A DNA stretch of 64,000 nt from assembly GCF_011578285.1 (NCBI RefSeq), contig NZ_CP049916.1, positions 2,480,001 to 2,544,000 on the forward strand, read 5' to 3'. Positions 8,876-16,972 of the stretch are shown piece by piece. The notes under the pieces were generated by a model. That model was not told the origin of the DNA. It searched no databases and saw only the letters and a program-made list of their open reading frames with translations. Both the position numbers and the translations under genes were made by a program. The first letter of the stretch is position 1, and the number at the start of each line of letters is the position of its first letter. This DNA is from Acinetobacter lanii (GTDB lineage: Bacteria > Pseudomonadota > Gammaproteobacteria > Pseudomonadales > Moraxellaceae).

Positions 8876-9808
8876 ATGAACGCTACTGTAGAACAGCTTG
8901 CACCTGTAGAACAGCAAGCGACCACTGGTTGGGTTGTTGCAGCACTTTATCAATTTAAAGAAGTCCAAGATTCACTTGGTCTTCAACAACGTCTTTTAGA
9001 CTTGGTAAAAACCATCAACCTCTGCGGTACTCTAATTGTGGCAGATGAAGGGATTAACGGAACTGTGGCTGGTGATCGTGTAGCGATTGATGTAGTGCAT
9101 CAATTTTTGCTCGATGAAGGTTTCGACGCAATGGAATACAAAGAATCACACAGTGATGAGAAACCGTTCCGTAAAATGAAAATTAAGCACAAACCTGAAA
9201 TTGTGACTTTGGGTGTGCCAGTTAAACCGCGTGATTTGGTCGGTCATTATCTTGATCCGAAAGAATGGAATGAACTGATTGCACGTGATGACGTGATCTT
9301 GGTCGATACGCGTAATGATTACGAGTACAAAGCAGGGACATTTAAGGGTGCAATTGACCCTAAAACAGAAAGTTTCCGTGAATTCCCAGAATACGTCAAA
9401 AACAACCTTGAAGAACATAAAGATAAGAAAATTGCGATGTTCTGTACCGGTGGTATTCGCTGTGAAAAATCAACCTCTTTACTTTTACAAGAAGGCTTTA
9501 CTGAGGTGTATCACTTAAAAGGTGGTATTTTAAAATACTTAGAAGAAACACCACCTGAAGAAAGCATGTGGGAAGGTGAATGCTTCGTGTTTGATGGTCG
9601 TACTGCTGTAACGCATGGTGTTGAAGAAGGTCAAAACACCAAGTGTCATGCTTGTGGTTGGCCACTCCTGCCTGCTGAGGTTGAACTAGCGAGCTATGAA
9701 CACGGTGTGTCTTGCGTGTATTGCATCGACAAAACCACAGAAAAGCAAAAAGCGGGTTTCCGTATGCGTCAATCGCAAATTGCAGCCGCTAAGCGTAAAC
9801 GTTTGTAA
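8876..9808 (+). CDS. trhO: tRNA uridine-34 hydroxylase TrhO (rhodanese family)
   Basis: TrhO (YceA) catalyses oxygen-dependent hydroxylation of tRNA uridine 34 on the route to 5-(carboxy)methoxyuridine. Visible features are an N-terminal acylphosphatase-like domain with ADEGINGTVAG, a rhodanese domain with VDTRNDYEYKAGTF and the active loop FCTGGIRCEKS. A C-terminal region with paired cysteines follows (CHACGWPL and CVYC). The ATG at 8876 follows GGAG at a 6-base spacing, giving about 310 residues. A strong terminator follows. It could be confused with a thiosulfate sulfurtransferase, but the domain order is that of TrhO. Confidence 0.92.
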   Translation: MNATVEQLAPVEQQATTGWVVAALYQFKEVQDSLGLQQRLLDLVKTINLCGTLIVADEGINGTVAGDRVAIDVVHQFLLDEGFDAMEYKESHSDEKPFRKMKIKHKPEIVTLGVPVKPRDLVGHYLDPKEWNELIARDDVILVDTRNDYEYKAGTFKGAIDPKTESFREFPEYVKNNLEEHKDKKIAMFCTGGIRCEKSTSLLLQEGFTEVYHLKGGILKYLEETPPEESMWEGECFVFDGRTAVTHGVEEGQNTKCHACGWPLLPAEVELASYEHGVSCVYCIDKTTEKQKAGFRMRQSQIAAAKRKRL

Positions 9809-9830
9809 TTTAGCTTTTCAAATAGTGCCT

Positions 9831-9858
9831 AAAAACCGCTGCTTATCGCAGCGGTTTT
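9831..9858 (+). terminator. terminator after trhO
   Basis: AACCGCTGC pairs with GCAGCGGTT around TTATC and is followed by a T-run, 23 bases after the trhO stop. Confidence 0.85.
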
Positions 9859-10134
9859 TTATTTGTGTCACATAAATATCCAATACTTTGCACAATCTAA
9901 CAAATCTTATAAACAGCAAATGCATAAAACTGTACAAAAAATTGCTAATTTAAATCGATCAGTTTGTGGCAATAAATTATGGCAACAATAGAGAGAAACA
10001 CTGACATTTGAAAGATGATGCCCAAATTGAAAATACAGGTAATCAAATGATTTTTTGTTAAGCACGCGTTGATATCAAACCTGGATTAAAAAAGGATTTA
10101 AAAAAAATCATAAAGAATATTGAAGGAAACCGTA
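9859..10134. other. A+T-rich intergenic region before the small membrane protein
   Basis: No convincing coding frame or RNA gene is visible. The segment is A+T-rich and contains several A- and T-runs. It presumably carries the promoter of the downstream 104-residue protein, but no -35/-10 pair stands out. Confidence 0.5.
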
Positions 10135-10449
10135 ATGACTAAGACTGCTTATATGCGCGCCACTTCGAAATCTATGGCTCAACCTACGATGAATACTCAA
10201 AATTTATCGTCCGGCAATCATTTAGATGGATCTTTTACACTGCAAGACTTTCACAAACTCTTAAATGCTGAATCGCATATTTTTATCGTACTTCTTGGTT
10301 CAATTTTAGGCGGGATGATCGCCCTTGCCATTGGTCATTCCGTTCAAGCCTCACCTGTCAACTTTGTCATGCTGAGTTTAATTCCGATTGGCATGAGTTA
10401 CATTTTAAGAAAAGTCTATATTTATACTTTACTGAATTTTAAAGACTAG
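10135..10449 (+). CDS. Small membrane protein of unknown function
   Basis: The 104-residue product starts at the ATG at 10135, with GAAGGA seven bases upstream. The first 50 residues are polar, rich in Ser, Thr and Gln. Two hydrophobic segments follow: FIVLLGSILGGMIALAIG (roughly residues 61-78) and VNFVMLSLIPIGMSYIL (roughly 84-100), so it is probably a two-span inner-membrane protein with a cytoplasmic N terminus. I do not recognise a family. It is flanked by non-coding regions and a bidirectional terminator and looks monocistronic. Confidence 0.65.
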   Translation: MTKTAYMRATSKSMAQPTMNTQNLSSGNHLDGSFTLQDFHKLLNAESHIFIVLLGSILGGMIALAIGHSVQASPVNFVMLSLIPIGMSYILRKVYIYTLLNFKD

Positions 10450-10567
10450 CATTCGTTCATGGTTGCCCAGAATTAGATGTGAATGAGTAGCACGTTAAAA
10501 AACTAAATATAAACTTAAAAAGCATAAGCCCTACCAGATTTGCTAACCATCTTGAATAAACTTGTAT

Positions 10568-10596
10568 AAAAAAAGCACCCATATGGGTGCTTTTAA
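10568..10596. terminator. bidirectional terminator
   Basis: AAAAGCACCC pairs with GGGTGCTTTT around ATAT, with A-runs and T-runs on the outer sides. It separates the small membrane protein from the convergent UPF0149 gene. Confidence 0.85.
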
Positions 10597-10610
10597 AAAT
10601 CTTCAATCAA

Positions 10611-11135
10611 TTAATCTGGTGTGTGGTACATCAAATATAATTCATTTAAATTCTCTGGAATTTCTTCCGCGAGCTCGTCCATCAATTGACCGTTGCGACG
10701 GAAAGATTCCATTTGAGGATCTTCTTCATCAACACCACTGAAGACCATAATCGGCAAAGTCAAATCGACCAATTGCTCTTCGTATTCGTCTGCAAACCAT
10801 GCATCTTCATTTAAGAACATTGCATCAACGAAACCAACACTCCAATCACCTAAGCTTGACTCTACATCGGCTTCTTCAATTTCAAATGGGAATGTAATCC
10901 CTTCTTCATTGGCTAAGTTTTGACGTAGCGCTTCCAACCAAAGTTTGATTTGAGCAATGATATGGGCAGGTACTTTGTTTTGATTGTTGTCAAATAATTC
11001 ATCTAACCAACGCTCAAATTTCGGTCCAACTGCTGTAGCACATAAAAAACCATGAGTCGCCGCGAAATCTAGACCATGCTCATTGTCATCGCCATCTAGA
11101 TAATCACTCAATAGGTCTAAATCTAAAGCACTCAT
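10611..11135 (-). CDS. UPF0149 (YgfB/YecA) family protein
   Basis: The 174-residue acidic protein carries the UPF0149 pattern: LSDYLDGDDNEHGLDFAATH near the N terminus, then GFLCATAVGP, and a C-terminal PENLNELYLMYH. Relatives include E. coli YgfB; some YecA-type members end in an SEC-C zinc motif, which is absent here. It has no signal peptide. The function in Acinetobacter is not established. It lies 72 bases downstream of the PA3496-family gene in the same orientation and ahead of a terminator, so the two may form an operon. Confidence 0.8.
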   Translation of the reverse strand: MSALDLDLLSDYLDGDDNEHGLDFAATHGFLCATAVGPKFERWLDELFDNNQNKVPAHIIAQIKLWLEALRQNLANEEGITFPFEIEEADVESSLGDWSVGFVDAMFLNEDAWFADEYEEQLVDLTLPIMVFSGVDEEDPQMESFRRNGQLMDELAEEIPENLNELYLMYHTPD

Positions 11136-11207
11136 TTTGTTTCCAATACAACTCTATTTAATGGCTTAGGATAGCATTTTCAGTACATAAGCCCAATGAT
11201 AAATTCG

Positions 11208-11417
11208 TTATTCGTCGTCGAAATGGTCGTCTTCATCATCGTCAAAATCATATTCTAAATCTTTTAACTCGCGGTCTAAGCGACGCTGTGCAAGTAAGTC
11301 GTCGATTAGGCGACGTTTTTCTAATGATTCTTTTGCGCTAATTTTGTTGCTTGATTCATCAAAACTAACATCATCATCACTATAGTTATCATCTAATTCA
11401 AAATCTGTAGAAGACAC
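11208..11417 (-). CDS. PA3496-family small acidic protein
   Basis: The 69-residue product is very acidic, with Asp-rich ends, and has a central basic helix SLEKRRLIDDLLAQRRLDRE resembling the PA3496 family of putative envelope-integrity proteins. There is no signal peptide or membrane span. The biochemical role is unknown. It is transcribed away from rpoD and may share an operon with the UPF0149 gene downstream. Confidence 0.7.
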   Translation of the reverse strand: MSSTDFELDDNYSDDDVSFDESSNKISAKESLEKRRLIDDLLAQRRLDRELKDLEYDFDDDEDDHFDDE

Positions 11418-11718
11418 TAAAACTACCTCATAATTGAAAAAAATGGATGGGGCTAGGCGCTATTTATCTTTGTTCTTAATTCTTGTCAAGTTTTATTTGA
11501 TTTTTTAACGATGTGCAACAAAAATTTTCTTTTTTTATGTCGCTTAAATATGCGATTATTAACAATTAGTTTGGTTTTATTCAGTTTCAGATTAAATAAG
11601 CATTAGGAACACGCTTGAAAATAAAAAAACCAGCCCCATATTTGGATACACGATTTTATAGTTTGGTTTTTTTAAACCAATTTAGCGACCCTATTCAGAT
11701 ACTATATTTAGATAATTG
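11418..11718. other. A+T-rich divergent intergenic region upstream of rpoD
   Basis: About 300 bases without a coding frame separate the PA3496-family gene and rpoD. It contains a hairpin with TTGGTTT (11663-11669) paired to AAACCAA (11674-11680) and long T-runs. Promoters for both directions are expected here. Confidence 0.5.
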
Positions 11719-11727
11719 TGCTAAAAT
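11719..11727 (+). promoter_or_regulatory. candidate extended -10 promoter of rpoD
   Basis: TGCTAAAAT (TG, one base, then TAAAAT) fits an extended -10 element, 45 bases upstream of the rpoD ATG. No good -35 hexamer is seen at 16-18 bases, which is acceptable for extended -10 promoters. Confidence 0.4.
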
Positions 11728-11771
11728 GCACGGTTTTTCCCTGCCACAGATTCAACGAGAAGAGAGCAAAG

Positions 11772-13652
11772 ATGAGCGATAAGCATTCCCCTACTTCCCA
11801 AGTAGCGGCTCTGATTAGCCGAGGCAAAGAACAAGGTTACTTAACCTACGCTGAGGTTAACGATCATCTCCCAGACTCAATCACTGAAAGCGAACAGATT
11901 GAAGACATTATTCAAATGCTTCAAGACGTGGGTATTCCGGTGCATGAACGCGCACCTGAAGCTGACGACACCATGTTCGACGGTACTAATACCGAAACGA
12001 CTGATGAAGTCGCAGAAGAAGAAGCGGCAGCTGTTCTTGCCTCTGTAGAGAACGAACCTGGTCGTACCACTGACCCTGTACGTATGTATATGCGTGAAAT
12101 GGGTACAGTTGAACTTCTGACTCGTGAAGGCGAGATTGTGATTGCAAAACGCATCGAAGAAGGTATTCGTGACGTTTTAAATTCAATTGCATATTGGCCA
12201 AATGCAGTCGAAGTTGTACTCCAAGAATATAAAGATTATGAAAGCGGTGAACGTCGTCTCGCAGATATTCTTTCAGGTTATTTAGACCCTGAATCTGACG
12301 AAGAGATTCCTGAAGTTATAGAAGAAGAACCTGAACTTGTAGAAGATTCAGACACCAAGCCAACCAAAGAAGTTAAACTCGATGATGACGATGAAGAAGA
12401 GTCAGACAGCGATGACGACTCTGAAGGCGAATCTGGTCCAGATCCTGAAATTGCAAAAGCACGTTTCACTGAATTAGAAGCAGCTTGGCAAGCGACCAAA
12501 GATGCAATTGCTAAACATGGTCGTCGTAGCAAACAAGCAGACGATGCGATTGAAGCGCTTGCAACTGTGTTCATGATGTTCAAATTCACACCACGTCTAT
12601 TTGATATTATTTCAGAAATGATTCGTGGTACGCACGAAAACATTCGTACTGCTGAACGTGAAGTAATGCGCTATGCAGTGCGTCGTGGTCGTATGGATCG
12701 CACCCAATTCCGTACCTCTTTCCCAGGTCAAGAATCAAACCCGGCTTGGATTGAAGAGCAAATCGCCAAAGCGCCTGCGGATCTAAAACCGTATTTAGAA
12801 AAAGTTCGTCCAGATGTATTGGCTTTCCAACAAAAGATTGCTGATATTGAGAAAGAACTCAATCTCAACGTGAAAGAAATTAAAGAAATTTCTAAACGTA
12901 TGGCAATTGGTGAAGCGAAAGCACGTCGTGCCAAGAAAGAGATGGTTGAAGCCAACTTACGTCTGGTGATTTCGATTGCGAAAAAATACACCAACCGTGG
13001 TCTACAATTCCTCGACTTGATTCAAGAAGGTAACATCGGCTTGATGAAAGCGGTAGACAAGTTTGAATACCGTCGTGGTTACAAGTTCTCGACTTATGCA
13101 ACGTGGTGGATTCGTCAGGCGATCACGCGTTCGATTGCGGATCAAGCGCGTACCATTCGTATTCCGGTGCATATGATTGAAACAATTAACAAGATCAACC
13201 GTGTATCTCGTCAATTGCTTCAAGAAATGGGCCGTGAACCAACCCCTGAAGAATTGGGCGAACGTCTAGAAATGGACGAAGTGAAAGTTCGTAAAGTGCT
13301 TAAAATTGCGAAAGAACCAATTTCGATGGAAACGCCGATTGGTGATGATGAAGATTCGCACTTGGGTGACTTTATTGAAGACGGTAACATTACCTCTCCA
13401 ATTGATGCGGCAACCTCTGAAGGCTTAAAAGAAGCAACGCGTGAAGTTTTAGAAAACCTAACTGAACGTGAAGCTAAAGTTTTGAAAATGCGTTTTGGTA
13501 TCGATATGCCAACCGACCATACTTTGGAAGAAGTGGGTAAACAATTTGACGTAACACGTGAGCGTATTCGTCAGATTGAAGCCAAAGCATTACGTAAATT
13601 ACGTCATCCTTCTCGTTCTGAACACTTACGTTCTTTCCTCGAGAATGACTGA
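11772..13652 (+). CDS. rpoD: RNA polymerase primary sigma factor RpoD
   Basis: This is the housekeeping sigma-70 that directs core RNA polymerase to most promoters. The 626-residue protein starts [10 protein letters not shown] at 11772 behind a purine-rich GAGAAGAGAG site. Region 1.1 is at the N terminus and region 1.2 includes [12 protein letters not shown] long non-conserved region follows with an extreme acidic stretch ([18 protein letters not shown]). Regions 2.3-2.4 include [18 protein letters not shown], and region 4.2 includes [20 protein letters not shown]. The usual upstream dnaG is absent; a PA3496-family gene lies there instead. Confidence 0.98.
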   Translation: MSDKHSPTSQVAALISRGKEQGYLTYAEVNDHLPDSITESEQIEDIIQMLQDVGIPVHERAPEADDTMFDGTNTETTDEVAEEEAAAVLASVENEPGRTTDPVRMYMREMGTVELLTREGEIVIAKRIEEGIRDVLNSIAYWPNAVEVVLQEYKDYESGERRLADILSGYLDPESDEEIPEVIEEEPELVEDSDTKPTKEVKLDDDDEEESDSDDDSEGESGPDPEIAKARFTELEAAWQATKDAIAKHGRRSKQADDAIEALATVFMMFKFTPRLFDIISEMIRGTHENIRTAEREVMRYAVRRGRMDRTQFRTSFPGQESNPAWIEEQIAKAPADLKPYLEKVRPDVLAFQQKIADIEKELNLNVKEIKEISKRMAIGEAKARRAKKEMVEANLRLVISIAKKYTNRGLQFLDLIQEGNIGLMKAVDKFEYRRGYKFSTYATWWIRQAITRSIADQARTIRIPVHMIETINKINRVSRQLLQEMGREPTPEELGERLEMDEVKVRKVLKIAKEPISMETPIGDDEDSHLGDFIEDGNITSPIDAATSEGLKEATREVLENLTEREAKVLKMRFGIDMPTDHTLEEVGKQFDVTRERIRQIEAKALRKLRHPSRSEHLRSFLEND

Positions 13653-13727
13653 TCCATCTATAGGATAATGCAGGCTTGAATATGGGGGTCATTCCCCCAT
13701 AATAAGAGCATGTAGCAATAGAATCAA

Positions 13728-13754
13728 AATACCTGCTCATTGCAGGTATTTTTA
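13728..13754 (+). terminator. terminator between rpoD and ybeD
   Basis: AATACCTGC pairs with GCAGGTATT around a TCATT loop and is followed by TTTTAA. A second hairpin with GGGGG/CCCCC arms lies at 13681-13701 but lacks a T-run. The YbeD start codon is only 16 bases further on. Confidence 0.65.
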
Positions 13755-13769
13755 ATAATGAGGTGTCCT

Positions 13770-14066
13770 ATGACTGACATGACCGATCGCACTCCATCAC
13801 GCGAACTTCAAGAAGACCTATGGGTTTTCCCAATGGACTATCCAATTAAATTGATTGGTGTTGCTGGTGATGAATTACATGGTGCCGTAACAGAAATTAT
13901 GGTGAAGCATTTCCCTGATTTTGATGGTAAAAGCATTAAAGTACAGCCATCACGCACAGGTAAATATCATTCACTGACTGCGCAAATCGTGTTCCAAGAA
14001 TTGGAACAAGTGCATGCACTTTATGCAGATTTGGCCGCTTGCCCATTGATTAAAACAGCGCTTTAA
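13770..14066 (+). CDS. YbeD/UPF0250 (DUF493) family protein
   Basis: The 98-residue product begins MTDMTDRTPS with an AGGTG site upstream of 13770. It carries the ACT-like DUF493 pattern: DLWVFPMDYPIKLIGVAGDE followed by IKVQPSRTGKYHSLTAQIVF. YbeD in E. coli lies beside lipB, and the same pairing is kept here, suggesting a regulatory link with lipoate metabolism; its molecular function remains unproven. A strong terminator separates it from lipB, so the two are not a simple operon. Confidence 0.85.
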   Translation: MTDMTDRTPSRELQEDLWVFPMDYPIKLIGVAGDELHGAVTEIMVKHFPDFDGKSIKVQPSRTGKYHSLTAQIVFQELEQVHALYADLAACPLIKTAL

Positions 14067-14084
14067 TTTTTTTATTGTCGTTGC

Positions 14085-14117
14085 TAAAAAAACACGCTTT
14101 CGGGCGTGTTTTTTTAT
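14085..14117 (+). terminator. terminator after ybeD
   Basis: AAAAAACACGC pairs with GCGTGTTTTTT around TTTCGG, with a long T-run on the plus strand, 18 bases after the ybeD stop. Confidence 0.85.
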
Positions 14118-14247
14118 GTTTTGGGTTTAAAAATTTACTGATTTAACCAAGTGAATCTTTATCATCTCACTCAGTTGAAAATCCCCTATCCTGCAGCGAA
14201 TTCATTATAATTAGACTCTATCCAAATTCTGAAAAGGCATCTTTGCT

Positions 14248-14904
14248 GTGGACGCTTTGAGCAAACCCAATTTAATCATTCGCCAATATTCTCAACTCAC
14301 ACCATATGAAGATCGCTTTTTAGAAATGAAAAGCTTGACTGAACAGCGTGATGAGAATAGCCCTGATGAATTATGGATTTTGCAACATCATGATGTACTT
14401 ACTCAAGGTCAAGCGGGCAAGGCTGAGCATATTTTGATTCCAAGCGACTTACCTGTCGTACAGACCGACCGTGGCGGTCAAGTCACTTGGCATGGCAAAG
14501 GTCAAATGGTGGTGTATTTCATGTTCGATTTAAATCGCTTGAAATGGAATGTTCGCAGTTTGGTGTCTTATGCTGAAAATTTGATGATTGATTTATTGAA
14601 GACATATAACATTGAAGCTTATGCAAAACCTGACGCACCGGGTGTTTATGTCGATGGTCGTAAAATTGGCTCACTCGGTTTTAAAATTCGTAAAGGTCGT
14701 AGTTATCACGGCTTATCGTTGAATATTGATTGTAGCCTTGATGGTTTTCATACCATTAACCCCTGTGGCTATGCAGGTTTAGAAATGGTACGAATTTGCG
14801 ATTTGCTTCCCAACTATCCAAGCTTTGAACAGCTGAGCCAAGATGTGATTCAAGCACTGACAGAAACCAACTTTTTCGAAAATATACAGATCAGTGCACA
14901 CTAA
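14248..14904 (+). CDS. lipB: Octanoyl-ACP:protein N-octanoyltransferase
   Basis: LipB moves the octanoyl group from acyl carrier protein to lipoyl domains, the first step of lipoate assembly. The 218-residue protein has the [12 protein letters not shown] loop (75-86), the catalytic Lys139 in [11 protein letters not shown] and the acyl-accepting Cys173 in [10 protein letters not shown]. Translation is assigned to a GTG at 14248 with GAAAAGG upstream. lipA is not in the window. A perfect palindrome and then an unrelated operon follow. Confidence 0.96.
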   Translation: MDALSKPNLIIRQYSQLTPYEDRFLEMKSLTEQRDENSPDELWILQHHDVLTQGQAGKAEHILIPSDLPVVQTDRGGQVTWHGKGQMVVYFMFDLNRLKWNVRSLVSYAENLMIDLLKTYNIEAYAKPDAPGVYVDGRKIGSLGFKIRKGRSYHGLSLNIDCSLDGFHTINPCGYAGLEMVRICDLLPNYPSFEQLSQDVIQALTETNFFENIQISAH

Positions 14905-14931
14905 TCCCTTTACAAGCCTCCCTAGAATAAA

Positions 14932-14949
14932 TTAGAGTATTTACTCTAA
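14932..14949. promoter_or_regulatory. perfect palindrome upstream of the SCP2/alcohol dehydrogenase pair
   Basis: TTAGAGTATTTACTCTAA consists of two 8-base arms around a TT centre. It lies 31 bases before the GTG start of the SCP2-like gene, where a repressor or activator dimer could act. No T-run follows, so it is more operator-like than terminator-like. The binding protein is unknown. Confidence 0.4.
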
Positions 14950-14980
14950 AATAAATCAATACGCAAATAGGGATGAGCGA

Positions 14981-15514
14981 GTGATTTCAATTAAATCAGT
15001 AAAGCCCGCTTTAGAGCAAGCCTATGTCAAGCTCATGCTTGATGTCATTGGACGTGGTTTAGCGATGGCGAGCCAAGTGGATGCTGAAATCAAACAGGAT
15101 GTGTCAAAATTTCCTGTCGGTTTCACCGTTTCTATGGCTGTGTTTAACAGTGATGCAGCCTTTATCGCACAGGTCAATGATCAGCATCATTTGGTGTTGG
15201 TCGATCATACCGATGGCAAACCGGATCTGACCATTACCTTTAAACATATGCATCATGCATTTTTAGTGTTTTCTTTCCAAGAAAGTACCGCTCAAGCTTT
15301 TGCCAATGACCGCATGGTGGCGGATGGTGATTTAGGGCATGCGATTCGCTTGGTACGATGCTTGAATAAAATGGAAGCACTCATTTTACCGAAGATGGTG
15401 GCTGAGCTTGCCATCAAAGAATATCCACAACAACTCACAATTAAAGAAAAACTAACCGGCGCTGCCAATATTTATTTAAAAGTTGCTCAGTCATATATCA
15501 AAGGGAGTGTTTAA
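14981..15514 (+). CDS. SCP2-like (sterol carrier family) protein
   Basis: The 177-residue product starts at a GTG at 14981 with AGGG eight bases upstream. The middle and C-terminal parts resemble SCP2-type lipid-binding domains: LTITFKHMHHAFLVFSFQES followed by AFANDRMVADGDLGHAIRLV. SCP2 folds bind acyl chains or sterols and lack their own catalysis. It is followed after 3 bases by the iron-type alcohol dehydrogenase, so the pair is surely co-transcribed and may handle a hydrophobic alcohol or aldehyde; the substrate is inferred only. There is no signal peptide. Confidence 0.65.
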   Translation: MISIKSVKPALEQAYVKLMLDVIGRGLAMASQVDAEIKQDVSKFPVGFTVSMAVFNSDAAFIAQVNDQHHLVLVDHTDGKPDLTITFKHMHHAFLVFSFQESTAQAFANDRMVADGDLGHAIRLVRCLNKMEALILPKMVAELAIKEYPQQLTIKEKLTGAANIYLKVAQSYIKGSV

Positions 15515-15517
15515 GGC

Positions 15518-16702
15518 ATGGCTAAACCATATTACGAATTTTTCTGTCCAGTAAAAGTCATTGCTGGTAATGCCGCACTTGAACATATGCCCTTTGAATT
15601 GGCATCTATGGGTGCTTCTCGCCCAATGATTTTGACGGATAAAGGTGTACGTGCAAATGGTTTGCTTGAACCTGTAGAAACTGCTTTTGCAGCCACAGAG
15701 GTGACCATTGCTTCTATTTTTGATGATGTTCCACCCGACTCAAGTCTAGAGACGGTTCGAGCTGTAGCAGACGCGTACCGTTCAAACAACTGCGATGCGA
15801 TTATTGCGATTGGCGGTGGTTCAGTGATTGATACTGCAAAGGCTGCCAATATCTTGGTGACTGAAGGTGGTGATGATCTACTGAAATACTCGGGAGCACA
15901 TAATCTCCCTCGCCCATTAAAACCATTCTTTGTGGTACCGACGACTTCAGGTACAGGCTCAGAAGTGACCATGGTAGCGGTGATTTCAGACAACAGTACA
16001 CATCAAAAAATGCCATTTGCTTCAAAATACCTGATGCCAAGTGCAGCGATTTTAGATCCACGTATGACCCAAACCTTGCCACCACACTTAACGGCAATGA
16101 CGGCAATGGATGCAATGACCCATGCAGTTGAAGCCTATACCTGTTTGGCAGCCAATCCGATCAGTGATGCTTATGCGACCGCGGCAATCAAAAAAGTATC
16201 TGAAAACTTGTTTAATGTACTAGACAATCCGAAAGATGCCCATGGTCGTTTAGAGTTGGCGCAAGCGTCGACAATGGCAGGGATTGCATTCTCCAATGCC
16301 ATGGTGGGTATTGTGCATTCACTCGGACATGCGTTGGGGGCAGTGGCACATTTACCGCATGGGCTATGCATGAACTTATTCCTACCTTATGTGCTTGAGT
16401 TCAATAAAGATGTAAACGGACATAAAATTGCCGAGTTGCTGTTGCCGCTTGCAGGTGCAGACATTTATGCGCAAACCCCTGCCCACGCACGTGCAGATAA
16501 AGCGATTGCCTTTATCAACACCATGCGTGATCACATTTATAGCTCAACGAAATTGCCTCGTACTTTGCGTGAAACCGGTAAAGTCACTGAAGCGCAGTTT
16601 GATGAGATTGCCGAGAAAGCATTGAATGATGGTTCCATCATTTTCAACCCGAAAGAAACCTCGCTTGAAGATTTGAAATCAATCCTAAAAAAAGCTTGGT
16701 AA
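15518..16702 (+). CDS. Iron-containing (group III) alcohol dehydrogenase
   Basis: This 394-residue cytoplasmic enzyme should interconvert alcohols and aldehydes or ketones with NAD(P). It has the Rossmann-type IIAIGGGSVIDTAKAANIL segment (nucleotide loop 99-108), PTTSGTGSEVT (141-151), and the metal-ligand set expected for the family: Asp198 and His202 in DAMTH, His267 in GIVHSLGHALG and His281 in LPHG. It begins 3 bases after the SCP2-like gene. The exact substrate cannot be read from sequence; long-chain or medium-chain alcohols are plausible given the partner. A terminator follows. Confidence 0.9.
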   Translation: MAKPYYEFFCPVKVIAGNAALEHMPFELASMGASRPMILTDKGVRANGLLEPVETAFAATEVTIASIFDDVPPDSSLETVRAVADAYRSNNCDAIIAIGGGSVIDTAKAANILVTEGGDDLLKYSGAHNLPRPLKPFFVVPTTSGTGSEVTMVAVISDNSTHQKMPFASKYLMPSAAILDPRMTQTLPPHLTAMTAMDAMTHAVEAYTCLAANPISDAYATAAIKKVSENLFNVLDNPKDAHGRLELAQASTMAGIAFSNAMVGIVHSLGHALGAVAHLPHGLCMNLFLPYVLEFNKDVNGHKIAELLLPLAGADIYAQTPAHARADKAIAFINTMRDHIYSSTKLPRTLRETGKVTEAQFDEIAEKALNDGSIIFNPKETSLEDLKSILKKAW

Positions 16703-16736
16703 TTAATAAAAAATAGGCCAATATACGCCTAAATCT

Positions 16737-16768
16737 AGCCTGATGTTTTTTTAAACATCGGGCTTTTA
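16737..16768 (+). terminator. terminator after the alcohol dehydrogenase
   Basis: AGCCTGATGTTT pairs with AAACATCGGGCT with one mismatch, around a T loop, followed by TTTTA. Confidence 0.75.
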
Positions 16769-16845
16769 TCTTGCAGAATGTTGAGTCATCTATTTTTTAT
16801 ACAACTTGGCATATTTTCTGCTAAAACTTCTGAGAAGTTACTGAC

Positions 16846-16883
16846 AAAGTGCATCGATATAGTATAGATTGGCGCACTTTTTT
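16846..16883 (+). promoter_or_regulatory. terminator-like hairpin in the leader of the APC permease gene
   Basis: AAAGTGC pairs with GCACTTT and the 3' arm runs into TTTTTTG. The 25-base loop is unusually long for a plain terminator. A small AACTT-CTGAG-AAGTT hairpin lies directly upstream near 16825-16839. It is positioned to act as an attenuator for the permease, though it could be a backup terminator for the dehydrogenase operon. Confidence 0.4.
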
Positions 16884-16901
16884 GTTTTTATCAATTCGGG
16901 G

Positions 16902-16924
16902 GGGTTGTTCGTCTCAAACAACCC
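16902..16924 (+). promoter_or_regulatory. second leader hairpin of the APC permease gene
   Basis: GGGTTGTT pairs perfectly with AACAACCC around the 7-base loop CGTCTCA. No T-run follows. It lies 49 bases before the permease start codon. Confidence 0.4.
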
Positions 16925-16940
16925 TTATTAAGCATGACTG

Positions 16941-16956
16941 ATCGTTGATCAACGAT
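16941..16956. promoter_or_regulatory. 16-bp perfect palindrome before the APC permease
   Basis: ATCGTTGATCAACGAT is self-complementary over all 16 bases and ends three bases before the AGAGGA ribosome site of the permease. It could be an operator or, in RNA, a hairpin that hides the ribosome site. Confidence 0.45.
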
Positions 16957-16972
16957 TAAGAGGATAACGCCG

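Noticed and set aside
12278..12643. Ser-rich antisense frame opposite the acidic linker of rpoD
   Set aside because: It is the reverse reading of Asp/Glu-rich codons and has no independent support.
13681..13701. Hairpin with five G-C pairs after rpoD as the main terminator
   Set aside because: It lacks a T-run; the hairpin at 13728-13754, which has one, is the better candidate.
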